Source: JAEULH01 sp963746275
GTDB taxonomy: Bacteria > Pseudomonadota > Alphaproteobacteria > Rhodospirillales > Defluviicoccaceae
Assembly (NCBI GenBank): GCA_963746275.1
Contig: CAVVAX010000026.1
Coordinates: 1 to 64,000 of the forward strand
DNA: 64,000 nucleotides
Reading direction: 5' to 3'
This document shows positions 18,316 to 29,651 of the stretch, in pieces. Position 1 is the first letter of the stretch; every line of letters begins with the position of its first letter. Position numbers and translations under genes: made by a program. Below the pieces are notes generated by a model. That model saw only the letters and a list, made by a program, of their open reading frames with translations, searched no databases and had not been told where the DNA came from.

Positions 18316-20650
18316 TCACGTGCCCGGCACGATGACGGCGCCGGGCAGCCCTTCCCGGCGGCCGACCAGCCACATCGCCGCCAGCGCCGAGCCGAGCAGG
18401 GCTAGCATGGCCAGGATCCACAGGCTGGATACACCCGGATCCCGGCTGAAGGTAGCAGCTTGATAGAACAGCACCGCCGAGGAATAGCCCACCAGCGTGG
18501 TCCACGCGCAGACAAACAGCGTCCAGCGCAGGTTGGTCTCGCGGTAGACCGCGGCGGTGGCGGCGACGCAGGGCATGTAGAGCAGGACCAGCAGCAGGTA
18601 GGCGAAGGCGCCCACGGCGCCGTCGAAGCGGGCGGCCATGGCGGTGAAGGTGCCGGTGGTCACCTCCTGGTCGGCGGCCGCGGCTTCCAGCGAGGCGACG
18701 TCGCCGATGTCGAGGCCGAGCGGATCGGTGATGCGCTCCGCGACCTCGGCCAGGTTGACCGGGATGGTGGCGAAGGCCTGGCCGATCCCGCCCCACAGGC
18801 TGAAGGTGGCGTCCGCCTCCCCTGCCCCGGCATCATCCTCCGCCTCGTCCGCCGCAAGGCCGCTGTAGAGCGCATCCAGCGTGCCGACCACCGCCTCCTT
18901 GGCGAGCAGGCCGGTGAAGATGCCGACCGTCGCCGGCCAGTTCTCCTCGGTGATGCCCATCGGGCGCGAACACCGGCACCATGGTCTTGCCGATGGAGGC
19001 GAGCACCGACGTGTCGCTGTCCTGGTTGCCGAAGCTGCCGTCGGAGCCCCAGGAGTTGAGGAAGGCGATGACGACGACCACGCCGACGATGACCCGGCCG
19101 GCGCGGACCACGAAGCCCTTCAGCCGGTCCCAGGTGCGGATCAGCACGTTGCCGATGGCCGGCAGGTGGTAGGGCGGCAGCTCCATGATGAACGGCGAGG
19201 TCTCGCCCTGGAGCAGCGTGCGCTTCAGCGCCAGGCCGGTGAGCACGGCGGCGGCGATGCCCAGCAGGTAGAGCCCGAAGACCAGGTTCTGCCCGCCGAT
19301 GGGGAAGAACGCGGCCGCGAACAGGGCATAGACGGGAAGGCGCGCACCGCAGGACATGAACGGCGCCATGACGATGGTCATCGTCCGGTCGCGCTGGTTC
19401 TCCAGCGTCCTGGCCGCCATGATCGCCGGCACGTTGCAGCCGAAGCCGACGATCAAAGGCACGAAGGACTTCCCGGGCAGGCCGACGGTGCGCATGAACC
19501 GGTCCATGACGAAAGCGGCCCGGGCCATGTAGCCGGAGTCTTCCAGCGCCGAGAGGAACAGGAACAGGCAGCCGATGATGGGGATGAAGGTGGCGACCGT
19601 CTGGATGCCGCCGCCGACGCCGTCGGCTAGCAGCGCCGTCAGCCAGTCCGGGCTGCCGAGCCAGGCCAGTAGCGCGCCGAAGCCGTCGACGAAGATCGTG
19701 CCGAACAGGCCGTCGAAGAAGTCGATGAAGGCGCCGCCGATGTTGATGGTCACCATGAACATCGCGTACATGACGGCGAGAAAGATCGGGATGCCGAGCG
19801 CCCGGTTGAGCACCACCCGGTCGATCCGGTCGGAGACGTTGCGCCCGACCTCGCCGGTCCTGGTCAGGACCGAGGCGACGACGCCATGGACCCAGGCATA
19901 GCGGCCGGCGGCGATCAGGATGTCCGGCTCTTCGTCCGCGTCCTCCTCGATCCGCGCCGCGAGCGCGGGAAGCCGGGCGGCGGCCTCCGCCGGCGCCAGC
20001 CGTAGCGCCTCGGCGTCGCCCTCCAGCAGGCGAAGCGCCAGCCAGCGCCGGCGCTCCTCGGGCGCATCGAGGAGCGGCGCGAGCTCGCCCACGGCCTGCT
20101 CGATGGCCGCCGGATAGGCGAGATCGTGCGCGTTCGGCTGGGGCGCGCCGGCCGCGGCGGCGACCACGTCCTTCAGCGCCTCGATCCCCTGCTTCCTCGC
20201 CGCGACGATCGGCACGACCGGGCAGCCGAGCCGCTGCGCAAGCCGATCCGCCTCGATCCGGATCTGCCGGTCCCGGGCCACGTCCATCATGTTCAGCGCA
20301 ACGACGACGGGCAGGTGCATCTCGAGGAGCTGGGTGGTGAGGTAGAGGTTCCGCTCCAGGTTGGAGGCGTCGACGATGTTGACGATCAGCCGAGCCGAAC
20401 CGCCGGCGAGGAACGACTGGGCGATCCGCTCGTCCAGCGCGCCCTCGGCATCCGGGCTGCCGAGGGTGTAGGTGCCGGGCAGGTCGACGATTTCGATGGT
20501 GGCGCCGGCGTGCTCGAACTGCCCGGTCTTCTTCTCGACCGTGACGCCAGGCCAGTTGCCGACCCGCTGGCGGGCGCCGGTGAGCGCGTTGAACAGCGTC
20601 GTCTTGCCGCAGTTGGGATTGCCGACCAGGGCGATCACGCTCGCCGTCAT
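18316..20650 (-). CDS. feoB: Ferrous iron transporter FeoB, one frameshift
   Basis: Large inner-membrane Fe2+ transporter with an N-terminal G domain. G1 GNPNCGKTT at residues 10-18, G3 DLPG and G4 NMMD are followed by the Gate/core membrane domain: ALGIPIFLAVMYAMFM, LEDSGYMARAAFVMDRFMR, VGFGCNVPAIMAARTLENQ and MAPFMSCGARLPVYALFAAA. A shift near 18962 separates TMVPVFAPDG from the C-terminal part (ENWPATVGIFTGLLAKEAVV). The joined protein is about 778 residues. The ATG at 20650 is chosen over an upstream ATG because GAGAGGAAGC lies just before it. Operon feoA-feoA-feoB-feoC. Confidence 0.93.
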
Positions 20651-20664
20651 GCGCAGGCTTCCTC

Positions 20665-20895
20665 TCACGTCTTGCGTTCGACCTCGATCACGTCGGCCTC
20701 GGCCCGGCGCAGGCTAAGCGAGAAGCCGCGCACCTCGATCTCCACGGGGTCGCCCAGCGGCGCCAGCCGCTGCACGCGGAACGCCGTTCCGGGCGTAAGC
20801 CCCATGGCCATCAGCCGCGCCCGGTAGCCTTGGCTGCCGGGTGCGAAGCGCTTTACCTCGGCGCTTTCGCCGACCTTGAGCTCGGAAAGTTTCAT
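20665..20895 (-). CDS. feoA: FeoA family protein (second copy, next to feoB)
   Basis: 76-residue SH3-like FeoA: MKLSELKVGESAEVKRFAPG, RARLMAMGLTPGTAFRVQRL and PVEIEVRGFSLSLRRAEADV. FeoA is a small cytoplasmic protein needed for FeoB function. It overlaps the upstream feoA-like gene by 4 bp and is 14 bp from feoB. Confidence 0.93.
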   Translation of the reverse strand: MKLSELKVGESAEVKRFAPGSQGYRARLMAMGLTPGTAFRVQRLAPLGDPVEIEVRGFSLSLRRAEADVIEVERKT

Positions 20896-21140
20896 GGAAC
20901 CTCCCCTTGGCCGGCGGCGGCGACCCTCACCTTGAGCGCCAGGCCGAAGCCGACAGCGACCCGCGTCTCACCGACGGCGACGAGCAGCGGCCCGCCGGGC
21001 TGGCGGGTGACGATCGCGACGGTCTTGCCGGGAGCGAGGCCGAGGTGGGCGAGCTTGCGCTGGGCGCCGGCGCCGCCGTCCACCGACACGATCTGGACGC
21101 GCTCGCCGTCGCCGGCCTGGACCAGCGGGAAGCCGCTCAC
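20892..21140 (-). CDS. feoA: FeoA-like protein (first gene of feo operon)
   Basis: 82 residues with the FeoA core QRKLAHLGLAPGKTVAIVTR and LLVAVGETRVAVGFGLALKV, preceded by an extra 20-residue N-terminus. It differs strongly from the second FeoA, so it is an old paralogue and not a recent duplicate. Tandem feoA genes are known in several proteobacteria; the division of labour is not established. Confidence 0.88.
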   Translation of the reverse strand: MSGFPLVQAGDGERVQIVSVDGGAGAQRKLAHLGLAPGKTVAIVTRQPGGPLLVAVGETRVAVGFGLALKVRVAAAGQGEVP

Positions 21141-21492
21141 CGAACCTCCCCCGCGGACCCTGCAGCAACGGCCAAGGAGCGGCAGTCCGGGACCTCTGCG
21201 AAACGCGCCCCAGGTGCAGCGCCTTCGGTGGCCGCTACCCCGCAGTGGGTTTCGGCCGACCGCAAGCGCGTCGCATTCGAACTCTCATGCGCGCGACGAT
21301 AGCCGCGCCATGAGTTCCTGTACATTCCTTGTGGGAGTTGCTCGCGCATGGGAGGCATGCACACTGCGGGAGGCTGGAAGGGCCGCCCCAATACGCGCGC
21401 CCAAACACGCACCATGGCCTGGTGCTCGAACGCGTGCTAATGTGTCGCAAAATAAGCCGCTGACCGGGTATCACACTCTGAGGGAGACGACC
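21141..21492. other. Divergent intergenic region between feo operon and tautomerase gene
   Basis: 352 bp with a less GC-rich patch at about 21290-21480. The feo promoter should lie here on the minus strand and the tautomerase promoter on the plus strand. I could not identify a convincing Fur or Irr operator or a consensus promoter. Confidence 0.4.
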
Positions 21493-21726
21493 ATGCCGCT
21501 CGTCAATTTCAAGGCCATCGAGGGCGTCATCACGGCCCAGCAGAAGCGCGAGCTGATCACCAAGCTCACGGATGCCGTGGCGTCTGTTTATGGCGACGGC
21601 ATCCGCCAGGTCACCTGGGTCGTCATCGAGGACGTACCGAGCGGCGAATGGGGCATCGCCGGCAAGCCGGCCACGACCGGCGACATCAAGGGGCTTCTCC
21701 AGGCGGCGGGAAAGGCTGCCGAGTAA
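21493..21726 (+). CDS. 4-oxalocrotonate tautomerase family protein
   Basis: 77 residues. After removal of Met the catalytic Pro1 is exposed (MPLVNFKAIEGVITAQQKRE), the defining feature of the tautomerase superfamily. The C-terminal part has QVTWVVIEDVPSGEWGIAGK with the conserved E-D-VP-W-xxGG/AG region. GAGGGAGACG precedes the ATG. The substrate cannot be inferred; no aromatic meta-cleavage genes are nearby. Convergent with the HIT gene. Confidence 0.85.
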   Translation: MPLVNFKAIEGVITAQQKRELITKLTDAVASVYGDGIRQVTWVVIEDVPSGEWGIAGKPATTGDIKGLLQAAGKAAE

Positions 21727-21732
21727 ACCGGC

Positions 21733-22350
21733 TCAGACAGAGCAGCACCGGCCGGGTCCGGCTGCACCCGGGCCGCTGCAACGGCTTCCTCTGCCGCCAT
21801 ACAACGCAGGCCCAGCGGGCCGAGGTGCTTCCAGCAAGGCGCCGCAGCCGCGCGTCGGCTGCCTTAACGCGGCAGTGGCCGCCAGCTCGCCGCAGCCCTG
21901 TCGGCGGGTGAACCTGGCGGCGCCGTCGGCCGCCTCGGCAAGCCCGACCAGCGCGCCGCTGATCTTGTCGACCAGCAGCGCCGCTTCGCCCACGGTGTAG
22001 GCGCGCGCCGGCACCCGCCCCCAGATCGGCCCCGGCCATGCCGGATCGGTGGCGAAGCGGGCGATGACGTGGACATGGAGCTGGGGGACGACGTTGCCGA
22101 GCGCGGCGACGTTAATCTTGTCTGCCGCAACCAGCGCCTTGAGCATGCGCCCAACCACCGCCGTCTCCGCGGCGAGCGCTTCGAGGTCGTCCGGGTCGAG
22201 GTCGAAGATCTCGCTGATCCCCGGCCGTTCCGGGACCAGGATGAGCCACGGGTAGGTGGCGTCGTTCATCAGCAGCAGCCGGCTCAGGGCGAAGCAGCCC
22301 ACGGGCACCGTGTCGGCCGCGAGGCGCGCGTCCAGGGTGAACGGCGTCAC
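21733..22350 (-). CDS. HIT-family (histidine triad) protein, C-terminus suspicious
   Basis: The N-terminal 140 residues are a HIT-like nucleotide hydrolase/transferase: CFALSRLLLMNDATYPWLIL, VPERPGISEIFDLDPDD, KINVAALGNVVPQLHVHVIA and RFATDPAWPGPIWG. The first His of the triad is Gln (QLHVHV), as is usual in this proteobacterial subfamily. After about residue 140 the sequence becomes Arg/Ala/Gly-rich and unrelated to HIT proteins, extending it to 205 residues. A frameshift that bypasses the natural stop is likely. Confidence 0.8.
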   Translation of the reverse strand: MTPFTLDARLAADTVPVGCFALSRLLLMNDATYPWLILVPERPGISEIFDLDPDDLEALAAETAVVGRMLKALVAADKINVAALGNVVPQLHVHVIARFATDPAWPGPIWGRVPARAYTVGEAALLVDKISGALVGLAEAADGAARFTRRQGCGELAATAALRQPTRGCGALLEAPRPAGPALYGGRGSRCSGPGAAGPGRCCSV

Positions 22351-22428
22351 GTCGTCATGGTCCCCGCCCAGAACCTGCGAGGGGCGGCTGGCCCGCGCTC
22401 CGGCCGCGGGCCGCCCGATCGCCTTTCG

Positions 22429-24450
22429 TTAGCTTTCGACCTTCTCGGCCTTCTCGAACTCGAGGATGATCTGACCGGTGGCGAGCGTGGACCCCGGCTC
22501 AGCGTGTAGCTTCACCACCCGGCCCGGACGGGTAGCGCGGAGGATGTTCTCCATCTTCATCGCCTGGACGATGGCCAGTTCGTCGCCGGTGTCCACCCGT
22601 TCGCCGGCCTCGACCGCCAGCGACTGGAGCAAGCCGGGCATCGGCGAGAGCAGGTACTGGGACATGTCCGGCGGCTTGCGCTCGGGCATCATCGCCGCGA
22701 GCTCGGCCACGCGCTCGGAGTAGACCATCACCTTGACGTCGGCGCCCATGTGGAACAGCCGATAGCCGAGGCCGTCGCGCTCCACCTTGAACCGTTGCGG
22801 CTCGGCGTTGATGGTGCAGCGCAGGACCGGTTCGCCCACCTGCCAGTCGCTACGGATGGCGAGCAGGTGACCCTCGCGGGTGACGTCGAAGCCTTCCTCC
22901 GAGCCGCGGCCGACGAACTGCTCGACCCGGATCGGATAGTAGGTGCCGTTCACGCTCACCACCCAGTCCGGCACGATCTTGCGCTCGTAGCCGTGCATCT
23001 GCCCGGTCACGTCCTTGGCCCGGTAGAGATAGCGCAGGTGCATCAGGATGCTGACCGCGACGATGGCGTCGATGTCCTTGGGCTCGATCGGCGCCGGCGA
23101 GAAGCCGTCCGGATACTCTTCGACGATGAAGTTGGTGCTGAGCCGCCCTTGCAGGAACCTCGGGTTGGCCATCAGCGCGGTGAGGAAGGCGATGTTGTGG
23201 TGCACGCCGACGATGTAGAACTCGTCGAGCGCCCGGCGCATGAGCGCGATAGCGGCGTCCCGATCGCGGCCCCAGGTGGTGACCTTGGCGATCATCGGGT
23301 CGTAGAACATGCTGATCTCGCCGCCTTCGTAGACGCCGCTGTCGACCCGCACGTCCTGGCTCTCCTCCGGCTCGCGGTAGCGCACCAGACGGCCAGTGGA
23401 CGGCATAAACTTGCGGTTCGGGTCCTCGGCGTAGATACGCGACTCGATCGCCCAGCCGTGGGGCTGGAGCTGCGCCTGCTTCAGCGGCAGCTTCTCGTTG
23501 TTGGCGACGCGGATCATCCACTCGACCAGGTCGATGTTGTGGGTGAACTCGGTAACCGAATGCTCCACCTGCAGCCGCGTGTTCATCTCCAGGAAGTAGA
23601 AGTTGCGCCGCTGGTCGGCGATGAACTCCACCGTGCCGGCGGAATCGTAGCCGGCGGCCTTGGCCAGGGCCACGGCCCGCTCGCCCATCTCCCGGCGGGT
23701 GGCGGCGTCGAGGAACGGCGAGGGCGCCTCCTCGATGACCTTCTGGTGGCGGCGCTGGATCGAGCATTCGCGCTCGTTGAGGTGGAAGACGTTGCCGTGC
23801 TTGTCGGCCAGGATCTGGATCTCGATGTGGCGCGGATCCTCGATGAACTTCTCGATGAACACGCGCTCGTCGCCGAAGGCGGAACGCGCCTCGCTGGTGG
23901 CGACGCGAAAGGCGTCGCGCACCTCCTCCTCGTCACGGGCGATGCGGATGCCCTTGCCGCCGCCGCCGGCGGCCGCCTTGAGCATCACCGGGAAGCCGAT
24001 GCCCTTGGCGATCTCGACCGCTTCGTCAGGCGTCGGGATGGCGTCCCAATGCCCCGGCACCGTCGGCACCCCCGCCTCCTTGGCCGCGCGGTTGGCCATG
24101 ATCTTGTCGCCCATGAGCCGGATCACGTCGGAGTTGGGGCCGACGAAGGCGATCTTGGCGTTGGCCAGGGCCTGGGCGAACTTGGTGTTCTCGGAGAGGA
24201 AGCCGTAGCCCGGGTGGACGCAGTCGACGCCCATGCGCCGGCAGGCGTTGACGATTTTCTCCATCTGCAGGTAGCTCTCGCTGGCGAGCGACCCGCCGAG
24301 ATAGACGAACTCGTCGCACATGCCGACGTGGCGGCCATACTTGTCCGCGTCGGAGTAGACGGCGACGGTCGTCAGTCCCATCCGCTTCGCCGTGCGCGCA
24401 ATGCGGACGGCGATTTCGCCTCGGTTGGCGATCAGGATCTTTTTGAACAT
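22429..24450 (-). CDS. pccA: Propionyl-CoA carboxylase (biotin-dependent acyl-CoA carboxylase) alpha subunit
   Basis: 673 residues, intact. Biotin carboxylase domain: MFKKILIANRGEIAVRIART, GGGGKGIRIARDEEEVRDAF, the catalytic RLQVEHSVTE, and MFYDPMIAKVTTWG. This is followed by a BT-linker domain and a C-terminal biotinyl domain with the lysine in VQAMKMENIL (about K632). Together with PccB it carboxylates propionyl-CoA to methylmalonyl-CoA. The BT domain and partner subunit favour propionyl-CoA over acetyl-CoA carboxylase, but the substrate is an inference. pccB lies 65 bp upstream on the same strand. Confidence 0.93.
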   Translation of the reverse strand: MFKKILIANRGEIAVRIARTAKRMGLTTVAVYSDADKYGRHVGMCDEFVYLGGSLASESYLQMEKIVNACRRMGVDCVHPGYGFLSENTKFAQALANAKIAFVGPNSDVIRLMGDKIMANRAAKEAGVPTVPGHWDAIPTPDEAVEIAKGIGFPVMLKAAAGGGGKGIRIARDEEEVRDAFRVATSEARSAFGDERVFIEKFIEDPRHIEIQILADKHGNVFHLNERECSIQRRHQKVIEEAPSPFLDAATRREMGERAVALAKAAGYDSAGTVEFIADQRRNFYFLEMNTRLQVEHSVTEFTHNIDLVEWMIRVANNEKLPLKQAQLQPHGWAIESRIYAEDPNRKFMPSTGRLVRYREPEESQDVRVDSGVYEGGEISMFYDPMIAKVTTWGRDRDAAIALMRRALDEFYIVGVHHNIAFLTALMANPRFLQGRLSTNFIVEEYPDGFSPAPIEPKDIDAIVAVSILMHLRYLYRAKDVTGQMHGYERKIVPDWVVSVNGTYYPIRVEQFVGRGSEEGFDVTREGHLLAIRSDWQVGEPVLRCTINAEPQRFKVERDGLGYRLFHMGADVKVMVYSERVAELAAMMPERKPPDMSQYLLSPMPGLLQSLAVEAGERVDTGDELAIVQAMKMENILRATRPGRVVKLHAEPGSTLATGQIILEFEKAEKVES

Positions 24451-24515
24451 TTCTTTCGTTCCCGCTCAGAGGTCTTCAGGGCTCGATGCTGTTCCGCGCC
24501 GTTCGGCGCAGCGAG

Positions 24516-26393
<1,878 letters not shown>

Positions 26394-26691
26394 TCTTCTC
26401 CCCTCCGGCTTTACGCAACTGCAACATCATAGAGCCGCACCCGGCGCGATCAATGAGAACTGTGCCGGGCGTGAGCGAAAAACGGCGTGCGTAGAGGGGT
26501 TTCGCGACGCAGTCGCGGCCCAGCCTGCCGGGCAGTTGGCGCTCCGGCCGGAGCGGAGGGCGCGCGGCCGATCGAGGCGGACGGGCCGGCGCGTGCGGGT
26601 GGAGGCCGGTTTGCGCCCGGCGCCGGCAGCCGAGGCGCGCCGCCGCTGGTCTCGGCGGCGCAGCTCGCCCCGCCGCGGCGACGCCTTGTGC
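26394..26691. other. Upstream region of pccB
   Basis: 298 bp between the Mop gene and the pccB start. The part next to pccB is less GC-rich (TTTACGCAACTGCAACATCATAG region, 26409-26433) and is where a pccB promoter would be expected. The rest is GC-rich with no supported gene. Confidence 0.4.
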
Positions 26692-26898
26692 CTAGCGGGC
26701 GAGCATCACCGAGCTCGACTTGATGACGACCGAGACCTCGACGCCCTCGGCCGAGCCCAGGTCGCCCACGGCTTCCGCCGTCACCACCGAACTGATGACG
26801 TTGCCGCCGCCGATGTCGACGAGGATCCGGGCGTTGATCGGGCCGGACTTGACGTCGACGACCTTGCCCTTGATGACGTTGCGCGCACTGATCTTCAT
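26692..26898 (-). CDS. Molybdopterin/molybdate-binding Mop (TOBE) protein
   Basis: 68 residues: MKISARNVIKGKVVDVKSGP, INARILVDIGGGNVISSVVT and VSVVIKSSSVMLAR. This is a single Mop domain (TOBE), the fold used by molybdate-binding molbindins for storage or sensing. The ATG at 26898 is chosen because the domain starts there; the frame continues upstream with no similarity. A GGAGGC sequence precedes it. No mod transporter genes lie in the window. Confidence 0.9.
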   Translation of the reverse strand: MKISARNVIKGKVVDVKSGPINARILVDIGGGNVISSVVTAEAVGDLGSAEGVEVSVVIKSSSVMLAR

Positions 26899-27624
26899 GG
26901 CTTGCCTCCGGCGTAAGGGGGATTCCGCCGGAACTGGAAAGCAAGGACCGTGCCCAGGCTCGGCCATAGCCGCCGCCCGCCGCCAGCCTCTTGCGTCATC
27001 GCGCGGCCCGCGTCTTCCTGGACCCGCGGAACAAGTCCGCGGGTGAGCGGCGTGAACGTTCGCGACCAAGTCCGCGGGTGACACGCGAGTGGACTCCCTC
27101 CCTCCTCGGTCGGACCGCCGCGGGCACCCGCCCTCACGCTGTCATTGCCATCATCGCGAGCCGCGCCTCGGACTCGCGTGACGAGCTGGAGAAGCTGGAG
27201 AAGCCCGCGGCTGGAAAGGGCGAGCAACTCGCTGCAATCCGCCTGTGGGTCGCCTTGGCGCGCGGCCGGGCCCAGCCGCGCGCGCCGGTCGCGCTTCAGA
27301 TTGCCCGTGAGCACGATCGGAACTCCCTTCGACCCTGGGAGCCAAGGCGACGAAGGGTCGCGATCTCGTCGGCGCCCGCTCCAGTCCCAGTAGGCAAGCC
27401 GGGTGGTGGAACACCGAACGAACCGCGATCCTAAGCACAATCATAGCGGTAGGAACCGGGTTCGTCATCGCCCGAATGAGGTAGCAGCACGAACACCATC
27501 GGCTGTCTCAGGACGGGACGGCAGCTTGCCGCGGCCGGCGGGTGCCCGCGAGCAACTCCAAACCCACCGGCCACAAAGGAACGTCGCTTGCCCTGCGCGG
27601 GGCGCAGGTGCCATATCCGCGGCC
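26899..27624. repeat. Repeat-rich intergenic region upstream of mnmA
   Basis: A perfect hairpin at 27022-27044 (9-bp arms ACCCGCGGA and complement, loop ACAAG) is followed near 27063-27078 by a half copy sharing CAAGTCCGCGGGTGA. 27151-27165 shares ATCGCGAGCCGCG with the element at 13186. Several open frames cross the region but none has protein-like composition consistent along its length. It looks like a graveyard of small repeats. Confidence 0.6.
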
Positions 27625-28752
27625 ATGACCGTGGAACGCCAGCAGAAGAAGCCCGGAGAAAGCCGCGTCGTCGTCGCCATGTCCGGCGGCGTCGACAGCT
27701 CGGTGACGGCCGCGCTGCTGGCCGAGCAGGGCCATGACGTCGTCGGCGTCACGCTGCAGCTCTACGACCACGGCCAGGCGGTCGGCCGGGCCGGGAGCTG
27801 CTGCGCCGGCCAGGACATCCACGACGCCCGCCGGGTCGCCGACCGCCTCGGCATCCCCCACTACGTCCTCGACTACGAGCAGCGCTTCCGCGACCGCCGT
27901 CATCGACGATTTCGCCGACGCCTACCTCGCCGGCGAGACGCCGATCCCGTGCGTGCGCTGCAACCAGCGCGTCAAGTTCACCGATCTGCTGGACGTCGCC
28001 CGCGATCTCGGCGCCGAGGCCCTGGCCACCGGCCACTACGTCCGCCGCATCGACGGGCGCAGACGGCGCCGGAGCTGCACCGCGGCGCCGAGGCCCGCGC
28101 GCGACCAGAGCTATTTCCTGTTCGCAACGACGCCGGCGCAGCTCGCCTTCCTGCGCTTCCCGCTGGGCGACATGGCGCAAGGCCGAGACCCGCGCGCTGG
28201 CGCGAGCGCTTCGGCCTGCCGGTGGCGCGACAAGCCGGACAGCCAGGACATCTGCTTCGTGCCGACCGGCGGCTACGCCCGGCGTGCTGGAGCGGCTGCG
28301 CCCGGAGCGCGAGCCGGCCGGGCGAGATCGTCGACCTCGACGGCCGCGTGCTCGGCCGCCATCGAGGGCATCGGCCGGTTCACCATCGGCCAGCGGCGCG
28401 GGCTCGGCATCGCGTCGAGCGAGCCGCTGTTCGTCGTCCGCCTCGAGCCGGAGACGCGCGCGGGTCGTGGTCGGCCCGCAGGAGGCGCTGCTTCGCCGCC
28501 GCGTGCGCTGCGGCGAGGTCAACTGGCTCGGCGACGGCCGCACTGCCAGACGAGGGCGCGCGCGTCGAGGTCAAGCTGCGCTCGCAGCAGCCGCCGGTCG
28601 CGGCCACGGTGCGGGCGGCGGTTGGCGAGCCGGGCGGCGCAGAGGTAATCCTCGATCGGCCACAGGCCGCCGTCGCCCCGGGGCAGGCCTGCGTTTTCTA
28701 CCACGGCGAGCGGGTGCTGGGCGGCGGCTGGATCCGCCGCGGCGATCGCTGA
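27625..28752 (+). CDS. mnmA: tRNA-specific 2-thiouridylase MnmA, several frameshifts
   Basis: Catalyses s2U34 formation in tRNA-Lys/Glu/Gln. PP-loop VVVAMSGGVDSSVTAALLAE, then GSCCAGQDIHDARRVADRLG. A shift near 27895 gives DDFADAYLAGETPIPCVRCN (catalytic Cys) and EALATGHYVRRIDG. Further shifts between 28060 and 28450 separate QSYFLFATTPAQLAFLRFPL, DKPDSQDICFVPTGGY (second Cys), IEGIGRFTIGQRRGLGI and the C-terminal ACVFYHGERVLGGGWIRRGD. All domains are present in order over about 375 codons, so the gene is complete but has at least five indels, the highest density in the window outside ftsI and murE. Confidence 0.88.
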   Translation: MTVERQQKKPGESRVVVAMSGGVDSSVTAALLAEQGHDVVGVTLQLYDHGQAVGRAGSCCAGQDIHDARRVADRLGIPHYVLDYEQRFRDRRHRRFRRRLPRRRDADPVRALQPARQVHRSAGRRPRSRRRGPGHRPLRPPHRRAQTAPELHRGAEARARPELFPVRNDAGAARLPALPAGRHGARPRPARWRERFGLPVARQAGQPGHLLRADRRLRPACWSGCARSASRPGEIVDLDGRVLGRHRGHRPVHHRPAARARHRVERAAVRRPPRAGDARGSWSARRRRCFAAACAAARSTGSATAALPDEGARVEVKLRSQQPPVAATVRAAVGEPGGAEVILDRPQAAVAPGQACVFYHGERVLGGGWIRRGDR

Positions 28753-28817
28753 CGCTCGCGGCAATCTGACTTCGCGCCACGCTTGAACTCCCGCCGGGAA
28801 AGGCGGCAGGATGCGCC

Positions 28818-29621
28818 ATGGGCGCCTCCGTCCCCCTCGCCTTCGACGATCGCGGCAGCGGCGAGCCGGCACTGCTCTGCCTCCCCGGCTGGTGCGAGAA
28901 CCGCACCGCCTTCACCCGCATGGTCGAGCTCGCCGGCCGGAGCCGGCGCGCGCTCAGCGTCGACTGGCGCGGCCATGGCGGCTCGCCGCCGGCAGAGGTC
29001 GACTTCACCAGCCAGGACCTCGTTTCCGACGTCATCGCCCTCCTCGACGAGCGGGGGGTCGAGACGGTGGTGCCGGTTACCGTCTCTCATGCCGGCTGGA
29101 TCGCCGTGGCGCTGCGCCGGCGCCTCGGCGAGCGGGTGGCCCGCGCGGTGTTCCTCGACTGGATCATGACCGCCCCGCCGTCGACCTTCCTCGCCACGCT
29201 GAACGGCCTGCGCGACCCGGACCGCTTCCGCAAGACCCGCGCCAGCCTGTTCTCCTCGTGGATGGGGCGCAGCAACGTGCCGGAGGTGATGCGCCACATC
29301 GCCGACGAGATGGGCGCCTACGGCCAGGAGATGTGGGCCCGCGCCGCGCGCGAGATCGTGCTGGCCTATGGCCAGTGGGGCAGCCCGCAGCACGCGTTGG
29401 CGGCGATCCACCCGGCGCTGCCGGTGCTCCACCTCTACTCGCAGCCCAAGGACGACCCCTACCTGTGGGCGCAGGAGGCCTTCTCCGCCGCACACCCGTG
29501 GTTCCGCGTCCGCCGGCTCTCCGGCGAGACCCACTTCCCCTCGCTCGAGATCCCAAACGAGACGGCGGAGGCCATCGAGACCTTCATCCACGAGCCGATC
29601 GACCCGGAGGGGCTGGTATAG
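28818..29621 (+). CDS. Alpha/beta-hydrolase-fold protein resembling cofactor-free 2,4-dioxygenases (HOD/QDO)
   Basis: 267 residues. The nucleophile region reads VSHAGWIAVALRRRLGERVA followed by FLDWIMTAPP, and the C-terminal catalytic His is in GETHFPSLEIPNETAEAIE. In 1H-3-hydroxy-4-oxoquinaldine 2,4-dioxygenase the corresponding segments are SHGCW...IDWLL and THFPSLENP, so this gene fits that branch better than ordinary esterases. The serine sits in VSHAG, not the usual GxSxG. The acid is probably the Asp in SQPKDDPYLW. No quinolone-degradation genes are adjacent, so the substrate is unknown. Confidence 0.7.
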   Translation: MGASVPLAFDDRGSGEPALLCLPGWCENRTAFTRMVELAGRSRRALSVDWRGHGGSPPAEVDFTSQDLVSDVIALLDERGVETVVPVTVSHAGWIAVALRRRLGERVARAVFLDWIMTAPPSTFLATLNGLRDPDRFRKTRASLFSSWMGRSNVPEVMRHIADEMGAYGQEMWARAAREIVLAYGQWGSPQHALAAIHPALPVLHLYSQPKDDPYLWAQEAFSAAHPWFRVRRLSGETHFPSLEIPNETAEAIETFIHEPIDPEGLV

Positions 29622-29651
29622 CTTGGAGGGGGTCCGTCGGAACGTCGCGTG

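Noticed and set aside
21141..21492. Fur or Irr operator upstream of the feo operon
   Set aside because: Several AT-richer patches exist, but none matches a recognised iron-response operator well enough to annotate.
27151..27468. 105-codon minus-strand frame upstream of mnmA
   Set aside because: Arg/Pro/Ala-rich with no recognisable domain, and it runs through hairpin repeats.
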